A stretch of 64,000 nucleotides of DNA from Hanstruepera marina (GTDB lineage Bacteria; Bacteroidota; Bacteroidia; Flavobacteriales; Flavobacteriaceae). The notes beneath the pieces are model-generated. The model saw only the letters and a program-made list of their open reading frames with translations, was not told the origin of the DNA and made no database searches. The stretch is taken from contig NZ_JAINVX010000005.1 in NCBI RefSeq assembly GCF_019880635.1, positions 1 through 64,000 of the forward strand, given 5' to 3'. The position numbers and the translations under genes are program-made. Each line of letters starts with the position of its first letter. The first letter of the stretch is position 1. Shown piece by piece: positions 41,493 through 50,390 of the stretch.

Positions 41493-41819
41493 TTACTTAA
41501 AATTTACAGTAAATTCATCTATTATTTCCAACTCGGTTCTAAACGCCAGCATTTTATCGGCAAACTTTTTCAAGCTTTCATTTCGTAAAGCGTCTGCATA
41601 ATTATTATAGTAGTCGTCTAGTGCTTCACGAGAAAACGCTCTAAACTGGGTGGAATACGTTGTTCCGCCTTGTTCTTCTTCAACCAATACTTTTGTTAAA
41701 CGCGCTTCCTTAAACTTGCCTGTAGCTAATACTTGAGGAATATGTTCGGTTTTCATCCAGTCTAACCATTGGTCATGAACACTATCGTCTATGTTTACTG
41801 TTACGTTGTATATTATCAT
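41493..41819 (-). CDS. DUF4286 family protein
   Basis: 108 residues beginning MIIYNVTVNIDDSVHDQWLDWM, the hallmark of DUF4286, a ferredoxin-like alpha/beta dimeric fold common in Bacteroidota. Function not known. Six bases upstream of rsmA and probably co-transcribed with it. Confidence 0.88.
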   Translation of the reverse strand: MIIYNVTVNIDDSVHDQWLDWMKTEHIPQVLATGKFKEARLTKVLVEEEQGGTTYSTQFRAFSREALDDYYNNYADALRNESLKKFADKMLAFRTELEIIDEFTVNFK

Positions 41820-41887
41820 AATATTAAAGATAATGGATTCCTGTCTTACTAAAGTTTAGTTTTGTAGAAAATAGCAAGAACAACCAA

Positions 41888-42400
41888 TTAATTTAAGTTT
41901 TTTGCAAATAACAGGAGTTCTTCGTCGTCTTCAAAGGGTTTTATCTTTTTTTCAAAGGATAGTCCCAGTTTTTCAAGTAATTTAATGGAATTTGTATTGT
42001 GTTCCAAAGTTATGCCTAAAACTTTGTTTAATTTAAATGTTGTTTTGGCTAATTCCAGTATTTTTATAGAGGCTTCATAGCCATATCCTTTTCCTTCATA
42101 TTCTGGAAGAAGGGCAAATCCTATATCAGGAAAATCTAATGTATCTCTTTTTATTAGGCCGGAAGTTCCAATTGGTCTATTACTTTCTTTTTTAGTTAAT
42201 TTATAGAAGCCAAAACCTTGCTTTGCATACGCAGGAATGGTTTTTTCTTGTAGGTAATTTTTGGCATCGTCAACGGTTTTTAAATGCCTATCGCCAATGT
42301 AGGTTATCCATTTAGGCGTATTTAGCAACTCTAAATAGAACGCAGCATCTTCTGGTGTGAATTTAGAAATTATAAGCCTTTTGGTTTCGGCAATAATCAT
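41888..42400 (-). CDS. GNAT-family acetyltransferase (RimJ/RimL-like)
   Basis: 170 residues; ETKRLIISKFTPEDA opening, FPDIGFALLPEYEGKGYGYEA acetyl-CoA site (about 90-110), and NTNSIKLLEKLGL end motif, as in RimJ/RimL-type acetyltransferases. Substrate unknown. Six bases after the TPR gene stop region on the same strand. Confidence 0.88.
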   Translation of the reverse strand: MIIAETKRLIISKFTPEDAAFYLELLNTPKWITYIGDRHLKTVDDAKNYLQEKTIPAYAKQGFGFYKLTKKESNRPIGTSGLIKRDTLDFPDIGFALLPEYEGKGYGYEASIKILELAKTTFKLNKVLGITLEHNTNSIKLLEKLGLSFEKKIKPFEDDEELLLFAKNLN

Positions 42401-42406
42401 ATGGGT

Positions 42407-44185
42407 TTAATTTATGGCATCGCCACGTAGTAATCGGTAACGTTTTCTTGCTTCAACAAAGTAAATACTATCTTCATGATTAAACAGTATTTTTTCGTAA
42501 TAGGTTTTGGCTTGTTGAGATTGGTCTAATTTATATTGATAGATTTCAGCTAGAGCAAAATAAGCATCGTCAGCTAAAATATCGTCTTTAAAATTTGTTA
42601 TAATAAGGTTGTAATTTTCTTCAGCTTTTTCATAAAGCTGTTTGGTTTCGTATAATTTACCTTGTTTGAATAAAGCCTGATCTTCAATTGACTCGCCTTT
42701 ATGATTTGCTAAAATATCATTTAAAACCACAATAGCCTCGTCTGTTTTGTTCTGAAAAGCTAACAAATCTGCCTTGGCATATAGTTTTAGTGCAGTTTGA
42801 GTTGAGTCTTCATATTTGTTGTCGCGAATAAGTAACATAAGATCCAAAGCATCATTGGCAATAAGTTGTGATGTAGATGATTTTAATACTTTAAGCTGTG
42901 ATTCAGCCCAATCAAAATCACCTTTAAAAAAACTTGTTCTAGCAACTTTATATCTAGCTTCTTGCGATATGGTGCTGTTTTTTAAATTACGTTGAATTTG
43001 AGTGTAATTAATTAATGCTTCGTTAAACTTTTCTTGAGAAACCAATATATCTCCAAGTTCTAATTTAACCTGACCAATTTCAAGGGCCGATAATGGTAAA
43101 TCTAGACTTTCCTTTAAAATTCTGATGCCTTTATCAGGCTCATTCTTATAAAAAGCTAAAAAGTGAGCATAGGATATTTGGAGGTTTATAGTTTGGGTTT
43201 GCTTGCCATATAAATTGAATAGATTGGTGTATTTGTCTTCAATTATTTTAAGGTCAGACTGTGTCTTAAGGTCTATTTGCAATAAATTATAGTAGGCATC
43301 GATTTTTGTATCTAAATCTTGAGCGGTTTCTGATAAATAGGTGAATATTTCTGTAGCAATTTCATAATCTTCGTCGTTAGTTGCAATAAACGCCAATTCG
43401 TAAATGCGGTCTAAAGTTTCAGGTTGTCGTTTAAAAATTGCTTTTTCCTGTAAGAAAGCTTTTTTGTATTCTTTTTGCTGAACAAACAACCAACTTAATA
43501 GTTCGTTCCACATGATATCAGGATTCTGTTGAATTTTTTTCAATAGAATTTTTTTAAGCATTTGGTTGTATTCAGTTTCACTATCTTCAGATATAAACTC
43601 ATTAAAAGCTCTCTTTATGGTATTAATGTACGTTTCGTTGTGTCCAATAAAGTTTAAATAGCTTTCAAACATTTTTTCAACATTGCCCTGTTCTCCATAA
43701 ATTCGGGCAAGGTGTGAATTGAAATTTAGACTAGGCTTTAACAGCATAGCTTTTTCGTACGTGATAACTGCTTGGTCTAAAAGCGAACGGTCTTCAAAAT
43801 ATTTACCAATAGTAAAAGCGTAATTAACGTTCTCATCAATATACGATATAGCCTTGTTGTAATTAGAATTGGCTTGGTCTACTTCACCTTTTAAATAATA
43901 ATTGTAGCCTAGTTCTACATACAAAGCAGGATAAACTATACGGTCTATTTGATTTAATAATAATGTTTCGGCTTCATTAAACTGTTCCAGTTGTTGATGT
44001 GTTTTAACCAGCCCTACCAAATAAGTATTATTGTTTGGGGTTTTATTATAAATAGATTGATAGTATGTCAATGCTTTTTCGAACTCTCCATTTTTAAAAT
44101 ATTCTTTAGCAAGAATATCATCTTGAGATAGGCTCAAAAAGGGGATTAGAAAAAAGGCTAAAACAAAAAGGCGCATAACAGACAT
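42407..44185 (-). CDS. Exported TPR-repeat protein
   Basis: 592 residues. Signal peptide ends LSLSQ (about 21). From about 28 to the C-terminus it is a long TPR solenoid (KEYFKNGEFEKALTYYQSIY, NYYLKGEVDQANSNYNKAI, LFKQGKLYETKQLYEKAEENY), including a tail of more regular TPRs (about 500-575). Periplasmic or outer-membrane scaffold, partner unknown. Confidence 0.85.
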   Translation of the reverse strand: MSVMRLFVLAFFLIPFLSLSQDDILAKEYFKNGEFEKALTYYQSIYNKTPNNNTYLVGLVKTHQQLEQFNEAETLLLNQIDRIVYPALYVELGYNYYLKGEVDQANSNYNKAISYIDENVNYAFTIGKYFEDRSLLDQAVITYEKAMLLKPSLNFNSHLARIYGEQGNVEKMFESYLNFIGHNETYINTIKRAFNEFISEDSETEYNQMLKKILLKKIQQNPDIMWNELLSWLFVQQKEYKKAFLQEKAIFKRQPETLDRIYELAFIATNDEDYEIATEIFTYLSETAQDLDTKIDAYYNLLQIDLKTQSDLKIIEDKYTNLFNLYGKQTQTINLQISYAHFLAFYKNEPDKGIRILKESLDLPLSALEIGQVKLELGDILVSQEKFNEALINYTQIQRNLKNSTISQEARYKVARTSFFKGDFDWAESQLKVLKSSTSQLIANDALDLMLLIRDNKYEDSTQTALKLYAKADLLAFQNKTDEAIVVLNDILANHKGESIEDQALFKQGKLYETKQLYEKAEENYNLIITNFKDDILADDAYFALAEIYQYKLDQSQQAKTYYEKILFNHEDSIYFVEARKRYRLLRGDAIN

Positions 44186-44239
44186 TTGTGTAAATATAGC
44201 AAATGTAACTTGTAGTATTTGTGAATGTTTTTATAAAAA

Positions 44240-44266
44240 AAATGCCTGATTTAAAATCAGGCATTT
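44240..44266 (-). terminator. Terminator of the 43-residue membrane protein gene
   Basis: AAATGCCTGATTT and its complement (44240-44252 and 44254-44266). On the minus strand a run of T follows. It lies 75 bases downstream of the small gene stop codon. Confidence 0.85.
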
Positions 44267-44340
44267 ACCAACCAAAATAATAGTGCTATTAACCATTGTT
44301 ACTTTAACATGATTCAATTACTCGATTGGGGCATTTAAGT

Positions 44341-44472
44341 TTATTCTGCCAAAGTTAAAGCAGCAGTATGTTTTGTTGTTTGTTCTGGTGTAAATTCAAA
44401 GTCTGTTAGTAGTACTTTGTTGGCTAAAAAAGCCAATGCTATTAAAAGAAAAACTCGTAATAAATTTTTCAT
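44341..44472 (-). CDS. 43-residue small membrane protein
   Basis: Starts MKNLLRVFLLIALAFLANKV and ends TAALTLAE. One hydrophobic helix (about 4-19) and a short polar C-terminal tail. I do not recognise it. Support: an intact ATG-to-TAA frame in an otherwise empty 440-base gap and a strong terminator on the right strand. It could be an inner-membrane micropeptide or a signal-peptide-like exported peptide. Confidence 0.5.
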   Translation of the reverse strand: MKNLLRVFLLIALAFLANKVLLTDFEFTPEQTTKHTAALTLAE

Positions 44473-44628
44473 GGTCAGTAGGTTTTGGTTTTTGGGACTA
44501 CTAACTTCAAACTATTTTTTAAAAAAACAAAAAAAATCATTGTTTTTTCGTTAAACGGCATGCGTTATTTGTATTTAATCGATAAAAACAAATAAAATTG
44601 AATCGAAAAGTAAGAAAAAACCTAACAA

Positions 44629-45900
44629 CTAATTGATTATTGAAAAGCCTGTGTAAGGGATTAAAACTTCTGGAATTTTAATGCCATCAGGAGTTTGGTA
44701 ATTTTCAATAATACCTGCCAACACTCTTGGTAATGCCAAAGAACTACCATTTAAAGTGTGCGCTAATTCTTTTTTACCTTCAGCATTTTTAAAGCGTAAT
44801 TTTAATCGGTTAGCCTGATAGGTTTCAAAATTTGAAACAGAAGATATCTCTAACCAACGATCTTGAGCCGTAGAAAACACTTCAAAATCGTAAGTTAAAG
44901 CCGATGTAAACCCTAAATCGCCTCCACACAATCGGAGGATTCTATAAGGTAATTGTAATTCTTGTAGAATGGTTTTAACATGGTTCACCATATTGTCTAA
45001 AGCCTGATAAGATTTTTCTGGGTGTTCCACACGTAAAATCTCAACTTTATCAAATTGATGTAGACGGTTTAAACCACGAACATGAGCACCATAACTGCCA
45101 GCTTCGCGACGGAAACAGGGTGTATAACCAGTGATGCCAATAGGCAATTCGTTTTCGTTTAAAATAACATCTCTAAATATGTTGGTTCCAGGAACTTCAG
45201 CAGTTGGGATAAGATATAGATTGTCTTCTGTAACATGGTACATTTGGCCTTCCTTGTCTGGTAACTGACCTGTTCCAAAACCTGAAGCTTCATTTACTAA
45301 ATGCGGTAATTGATATTCAGTGTAGCCAGCTTCTGTATTCTTATCTAGAAAATAAGCAATTAAAGCCCGCTGTAATCTGGCACCTTTGCCTTTATAGACA
45401 GGAAATCCAGCTCCTGTTATTTTGTTGCCTAATTCAAAATCTATTATGTCGTACTTTTTAGCCAATTCCCAATGAGGAAGTGCGTCATTATGTAATTGCG
45501 GGATAGTCCCTTCTTGAAAAACCGTTTCATTATCATCTTCAGAATTTCCATTAGGAACTAATTCATTGGGAACATTTGGTATTGTGTATAACAACTGATT
45601 TAATGCATTGGCCGTATCATTAAGTTTATCACTTAATTCTTTAGAGCTGTTTTTTAAATTGGTAGTTTTTTCTTTTAAAATATTTGCTTTTTCAACCTCT
45701 CCAGTTTTAAACAACATGCCTATTTCTTTTGAAATAGAATTAGATTCGGCTAAAATAGAATCTAATTGAGTTTGAATACCTCTTCTCTCTTCATCTAATG
45801 CTAAAACCTCCTCAATTATTTGAGTAGCTTCAATATTTCGTTTTGCTAAACGCGCGATAACTAACGTTTTATTTTCTCTTATAAAAGGTACTTGTAACAT
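44629..45900 (-). CDS. serS: Seryl-tRNA synthetase
   Basis: 423 residues. N-terminal antiparallel coiled-coil arm (about 28-105) that grips the tRNA-Ser long variable arm, class II core with motif 2 (GYTPCFRREAGSYG, near 270) and motif 3 (LNGSSLALPRVLAGIIEN, near 384). Charges tRNA-Ser, including the GCU isoacceptor in the array of this window. Confidence 0.96.
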   Translation of the reverse strand: MLQVPFIRENKTLVIARLAKRNIEATQIIEEVLALDEERRGIQTQLDSILAESNSISKEIGMLFKTGEVEKANILKEKTTNLKNSSKELSDKLNDTANALNQLLYTIPNVPNELVPNGNSEDDNETVFQEGTIPQLHNDALPHWELAKKYDIIDFELGNKITGAGFPVYKGKGARLQRALIAYFLDKNTEAGYTEYQLPHLVNEASGFGTGQLPDKEGQMYHVTEDNLYLIPTAEVPGTNIFRDVILNENELPIGITGYTPCFRREAGSYGAHVRGLNRLHQFDKVEILRVEHPEKSYQALDNMVNHVKTILQELQLPYRILRLCGGDLGFTSALTYDFEVFSTAQDRWLEISSVSNFETYQANRLKLRFKNAEGKKELAHTLNGSSLALPRVLAGIIENYQTPDGIKIPEVLIPYTGFSIIN

Positions 45901-45945
45901 GTGCTTTAAAATTTAAGGCACAAATTTAAGGAATTACAAACAGAT

Positions 45946-47262
45946 TTATTCTTGTTTTAAAGGTAAAATCCAAGGGCTATGCTTAAAAGCAGACCATTCT
46001 ATTGCAGCAAGGTCTGTTTCAGGATTTATTAAGGTTTTGTGCGGCTTACCATTTAAACTTGTTCTGCAATCAACAAAAACTGAAATGTCCTTACCTTTTT
46101 TAGCGTAATCTTGTTTTAGGCGTTGTGCAAATTGCCAGATAAAATCTGGCTTTGTAGCTACATGGCGCTGTTGTTTTTTGGTTAGATAATCATTTAAATT
46201 AATGGTTGTCTTTTCGTTGGTGTCTTTATCAACCACTTGATAAATGGCGAATCCGTATTTAGAACGTAACATCATACGCCAGGACATACGATGCCCTTCT
46301 TCTGTCCAAAACACATTGCCTTCAATAAAATGATGACGTATTGGTAAAAGAATTTGAATTATAAAATAAACTGAAAACACCAATAACATAGGTTTTTTAT
46401 ATGATGGAATTTCTATGTCATTGCCTTCATAATAAGGTTTGCTTTTTAAGAATATCCTGTGAATTGTTTTAGCCTCAAAGAAAAATAAAGTAAATGCTAA
46501 AGATAGATATGGAAAAATACCAACTTGAAATACAATGGAATTAAATAAATGAAAAAATATTGATGCAAAAAAAGCCAACTTTCTTGTTGGTTTAAACAAT
46601 AGGAGCGGAATAATGAGGCCATCAAATAAAATGCCACCATAAGCTAAAAAATAGTGTAGCCAGTTTTGTTGCAAAAAGTCTCCAATTAAAACATAATGTT
46701 GTTTGCTTTTCATCAAGATACCAAGCACACTGGCATCTAACCAATCAGGATATATTTTGGCTATTGATCCGTAGGTATAAACAATAAACATTTGTAAAAT
46801 TAAAATCCATTTACACCAATTGGGCATTGAAATACGTTTAAGCGAGGGATTCTTTTTTACATCTAGAGAGGCATAACGATTAGCCGGTAATATGGCCATT
46901 ATTGCGCTTAATAAAATTAGCAGATAATAGTGATTGTTATACGATGATTTTTGCATGAGGTATGTGCCTAACCACATGGTGGTAAACATAATGGCACCAA
47001 ACCGATATTTGTAGCCAAGCATTATAAACAAACCAAAAACACCCATAATAATATAATAGACATACATACTATATCCTGGTAGTGGTTGTATCCATTCAAA
47101 ACCAATAAAAGAGAATGTAAAATCAGGATCTACGAGTGTTTTTCTTACCCAACCTGTAAAAATGGCTCCAACCGATTCTAAAAAACAAAGCAATCCGAAA
47201 ATGATACGGAACACTATTAAGGGACTGTTATCAATTTGTTTAAAAAGAAAATTATTTGCCAT
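45946..47262 (-). CDS. HTTM-domain membrane protein
   Basis: 438 residues with about eight membrane segments in the N-terminal 310 residues, matching the HTTM (horizontally transferred transmembrane, vitamin K-dependent gamma-carboxylase-like) domain: FRIIFGLLCFLESVGAIFTGWV start and EGHRMSWRMMLRSK after the last helix. The C-terminal soluble part (about 335-438) ends SAFKHSPWILPL. Function in bacteria unproven. Overlaps ribF by 11 bases. Confidence 0.88.
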   Translation of the reverse strand: MANNFLFKQIDNSPLIVFRIIFGLLCFLESVGAIFTGWVRKTLVDPDFTFSFIGFEWIQPLPGYSMYVYYIIMGVFGLFIMLGYKYRFGAIMFTTMWLGTYLMQKSSYNNHYYLLILLSAIMAILPANRYASLDVKKNPSLKRISMPNWCKWILILQMFIVYTYGSIAKIYPDWLDASVLGILMKSKQHYVLIGDFLQQNWLHYFLAYGGILFDGLIIPLLLFKPTRKLAFFASIFFHLFNSIVFQVGIFPYLSLAFTLFFFEAKTIHRIFLKSKPYYEGNDIEIPSYKKPMLLVFSVYFIIQILLPIRHHFIEGNVFWTEEGHRMSWRMMLRSKYGFAIYQVVDKDTNEKTTINLNDYLTKKQQRHVATKPDFIWQFAQRLKQDYAKKGKDISVFVDCRTSLNGKPHKTLINPETDLAAIEWSAFKHSPWILPLKQE

Positions 47263-48190
47263 CTAGATTTTTTATATAAGCTAATGATGTAATTTTATCT
47301 TGTTCAAGCTGTTGCGATAGAGTTTCGATTGAATCGAATTTTTTTTCATCACGTATTCTAACAAGCAGCTCTATTTTTAATTCTAAATTATAAATAGAGC
47401 GATTAAAATCAAAGAAATGAATTTCAATATTTTGACTTTGGCTGTTATTAACTGTGGGATTTTGACCAATGTTCATCATGCCATAAACACGTTTGTTGCT
47501 TATAGTTGATTGAACAATATAGACACCTTGTTTTGGTATTAGTTTATAAGCTTCTTCAATATATAAATTAGCTGTTGGGTAGCCAATATTTTTCCCAAGC
47601 CCCTTCCCTTTTACAACTATACCATTTAGCATAAAATTATAACCTAAATAACTATTGGCGTTTGCTATATCGCCTTCTAATAGAGCCTTACGTATTTTGG
47701 TAGAACTGACAGAAACATCATTGACATCTTGTGCACTAATTTCTTCAACTTCAAAATTGTACTGTTCTCCAAAGGCTTTTAAATCGTCAATATTTGCAGA
47801 TCTATTTCTGCCAAAATGGTGGTCATAACCAATAATTACTTTTTTAGCGTTTAGCTGATTTACCAAAAGCTTTTGAACAAAATCTTCAGCAGACCATCTG
47901 GAAAAATCTTTGGTAAATTGTTTTAAAAAAAGGCAATCAAGACCCAATTCATCCAGAATGTCTTGGCGTTCTTTTATGGTGTTTATGAGTTTAATGTCAG
48001 CATCATTTTGTAGGACCATTCTAGGATGAGGAAAAAAGGTTAGTACAACAGATTCTAACCCTTCTTTTTTTGCAGTGTCAATAAGGCGTTTTATTATTTT
48101 CTGATGACCAATATGTACACCATCAAAGGTGCCAATGGTAACTGCCGAATTTTGTAAGGTCTCGCTTTTAGACGATTGTATAATTTTCAA
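47252..48190 (-). CDS. ribF: Bifunctional riboflavin kinase / FAD synthetase
   Basis: 312 residues. N-terminal FMN adenylyltransferase domain with TFDGVHIGHQKI (about 22-33) and the ISSTKIR-like SSTKIRKALLEG (near 163). C-terminal flavokinase domain with KGLGKNIGYPTANL (about 196-209). Converts riboflavin to FMN and FAD. Upstream of and overlapping the HTTM gene. Confidence 0.95.
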   Translation of the reverse strand: MKIIQSSKSETLQNSAVTIGTFDGVHIGHQKIIKRLIDTAKKEGLESVVLTFFPHPRMVLQNDADIKLINTIKERQDILDELGLDCLFLKQFTKDFSRWSAEDFVQKLLVNQLNAKKVIIGYDHHFGRNRSANIDDLKAFGEQYNFEVEEISAQDVNDVSVSSTKIRKALLEGDIANANSYLGYNFMLNGIVVKGKGLGKNIGYPTANLYIEEAYKLIPKQGVYIVQSTISNKRVYGMMNIGQNPTVNNSQSQNIEIHFFDFNRSIYNLELKIELLVRIRDEKKFDSIETLSQQLEQDKITSLAYIKNLDGK

Positions 48191-48216
48191 GTTGAGAAAC
48201 GTGTTTTTACAAAAAT

Positions 48217-48252
48217 AAAAAAGAGGATTGACATAATAGCCAATCCTCTTTT
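48217..48252. terminator. Terminator after the M43 protease gene
   Basis: AAAAGAGGATTG and CAATCCTCTTTT pair perfectly (48219-48230, 48241-48252). It serves the minus-strand protease gene. Confidence 0.88.
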
Positions 48253-48272
48253 GAAGTTATTAAAGCGTTTAA

Positions 48273-50195
48273 TTACTCCTTAACAAAAGGAAGAGTTAAA
48301 GCACTATTACCTTTGGCAATTTTAATAAAATACATACCATTGCTCATAGCAGATGTATTTATTATAAGATCCAAATTGCTATCAATTGTTTTTTCGGTAA
48401 CTAATTGACCTAACATGTTGTAAATTTTATAACCATTAGGTAAATCATTTGTATTACTCAATTTAATATTTAATTCAGAAGTTGTTGGGTTTGGGTAAAT
48501 ACGAATACTGTTTAAAGTATACTCATCAACACTTAATGACTGTGTAGCCATGTTTGTTGTTTCGTCAGATCCAAATTCGCCGCCGCTAAAAATAACAGTG
48601 TCATCATCAGTTGTTAGTTCGTAAGATCCATTTCCAAATCCGCAGCAAATTCCATCGCCATAAGCATCAAATATTATAAATGAATAACACTCACCTGGAG
48701 TTACATCAAAATCATAGTTAAATGTTGTATTGTCTTCAGCATTTTGAGCATAAGGACCACCATTATATAATACGTTACCATCTACATCACGGAACTCCCA
48801 AGTAGTTTCTTCACAGTAATTATCTGTAGTTAATTCTAAATGGACTTGAGTAGTGGAAACCATGCTAGGTGCAGGATTTAATGTAACACAAGCACTTGCA
48901 TCATCATTACATGTACGTGCATTTCCTGGGTTAGAAATACTAACATTTAATGTGTGGTCACCAGCTGTAGAAGCAATTGTAGGCAAGTCAACATCAACAG
49001 AAGCGCCTGCAGCTAATGAGCCTGACCAGTTATAATCTGTTGAAGAACCACCATCTACATCATAAGAAATAGTTGCTGATGTCATTGTTGAAGTACCATA
49101 ATTTGTAATAGTAACCGAAGGTGTAAATTCTGGCCCACAAGTCGATGGGTTGACAGCGGCAACTTGAATAGCACCATCATCAGAAACACCAGGTAATGGG
49201 TCTGCACCATCAGAAGCTGCTAACGTTGAGCGGTTTGCGAAAGTAGCTAAAACAGCTTGAACTCTATCTTTTTGCCCTTGAGTAAAAGTGTTCATACACG
49301 TATCATCACTGTAATCCATATAATTTTCAACCATATCTCGAGAGCCACAGGTAATATTATTTGGTGGACATCCAAAGTTTGGAGACTGAACAGCAGGTGT
49401 ATCATCTACTTCATCGCCAGGAGCTGTACAGCCACCTTGGAAAGTATGGTATAAGCCTAAATAGTGCCCAACTTCATGAGTCATGGTTCTACCCTTATCA
49501 TATGGTGGGCTTAACTCAAAAGATCCATCGTCATAATCAGAACTTCCAAAAAAGGTATGACCAGCACTAACGCCATCAGTATTGCCTGGTCCGCCTGGAA
49601 ATTGTGCGTAACCTAAAATTCCAGCTAAATCTCCAACATATTTAGAAGACCACATATTCATGTATTTGCTTGGGTCCCAAGATGTTTGTGTTTTCCAGAA
49701 TTGAACATCAGATTGGTTAGTACCATCCTGACAAATATTTACACGGTTAATACCATTTGTAGGACACCCATCTGGAGTACGTTGAGCCATTACAAATTCA
49801 ACTTCAACGTCTACACCACCTTCAGTACTTTCTCCTGGAGTGCCCATCATCATTCTAAAGTCTTCATTCATAACGGTAACTTGAGAAAGTACTTGGGCAT
49901 CAGATATATTTGGACCAGTACCTACAGGCTCACCATTGTGTAATACGTGAACAACAAGAGGAATAGAAATAACAACCCTACGTTGAGGCGTGTTTTGCAT
50001 TTCTTGAATTTTAGACTGCAATTGTTGTTTGAATGTTTCACTACCCATCATATTTGGGTTAGTAGCAATTAATTCGGCATTATAAATGTCGGTTAGACAT
50101 TTAGTGTTTGCACGTGAATTTTTTTCTTGAGCCAACAAAAAACTTGGTATACACACGAGTATAAAAAGTATTTTGGACAGAGTAATTTTTTTCAT
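48273..50195 (-). CDS. Secreted M43-family zinc metalloprotease with T9SS tail
   Basis: 640 residues. Signal peptide ends SFLLAQ (about 22). Metzincin zinc site HEVGHYLGLYH (HExxHxxGxxH, near 239-249) and Met-turn ENYMDYSDDTC (near 289) define the pappalysin/cytophagalysin M43 family. A CARDB-like domain (about 335-440) and a CUB-like region (about 445-550) precede a T9SS sorting domain (about 560-640, IRIYPNPTTSEL). Exported protease, divergent from a second T9SS protease at 50391. Confidence 0.93.
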   Translation of the reverse strand: MKKITLSKILFILVCIPSFLLAQEKNSRANTKCLTDIYNAELIATNPNMMGSETFKQQLQSKIQEMQNTPQRRVVISIPLVVHVLHNGEPVGTGPNISDAQVLSQVTVMNEDFRMMMGTPGESTEGGVDVEVEFVMAQRTPDGCPTNGINRVNICQDGTNQSDVQFWKTQTSWDPSKYMNMWSSKYVGDLAGILGYAQFPGGPGNTDGVSAGHTFFGSSDYDDGSFELSPPYDKGRTMTHEVGHYLGLYHTFQGGCTAPGDEVDDTPAVQSPNFGCPPNNITCGSRDMVENYMDYSDDTCMNTFTQGQKDRVQAVLATFANRSTLAASDGADPLPGVSDDGAIQVAAVNPSTCGPEFTPSVTITNYGTSTMTSATISYDVDGGSSTDYNWSGSLAAGASVDVDLPTIASTAGDHTLNVSISNPGNARTCNDDASACVTLNPAPSMVSTTQVHLELTTDNYCEETTWEFRDVDGNVLYNGGPYAQNAEDNTTFNYDFDVTPGECYSFIIFDAYGDGICCGFGNGSYELTTDDDTVIFSGGEFGSDETTNMATQSLSVDEYTLNSIRIYPNPTTSELNIKLSNTNDLPNGYKIYNMLGQLVTEKTIDSNLDLIINTSAMSNGMYFIKIAKGNSALTLPFVKE

Positions 50196-50390
50196 AATTA
50201 AGTATTTGATATTCAGTATAAGAGAAATTAAAGCCTTAAAAATACAAAAACTAGCTTTAAATAAAGTGTTATTCCTATTTTTTTAACTTAAAAACGATGG
50301 TTGTAGAAAAAAAAGTTAATCAATTGTTAATACATCATTTATTATTTAGTAAATTCAATCCCTTAATTAACTAAATTAAAACTACTTACA

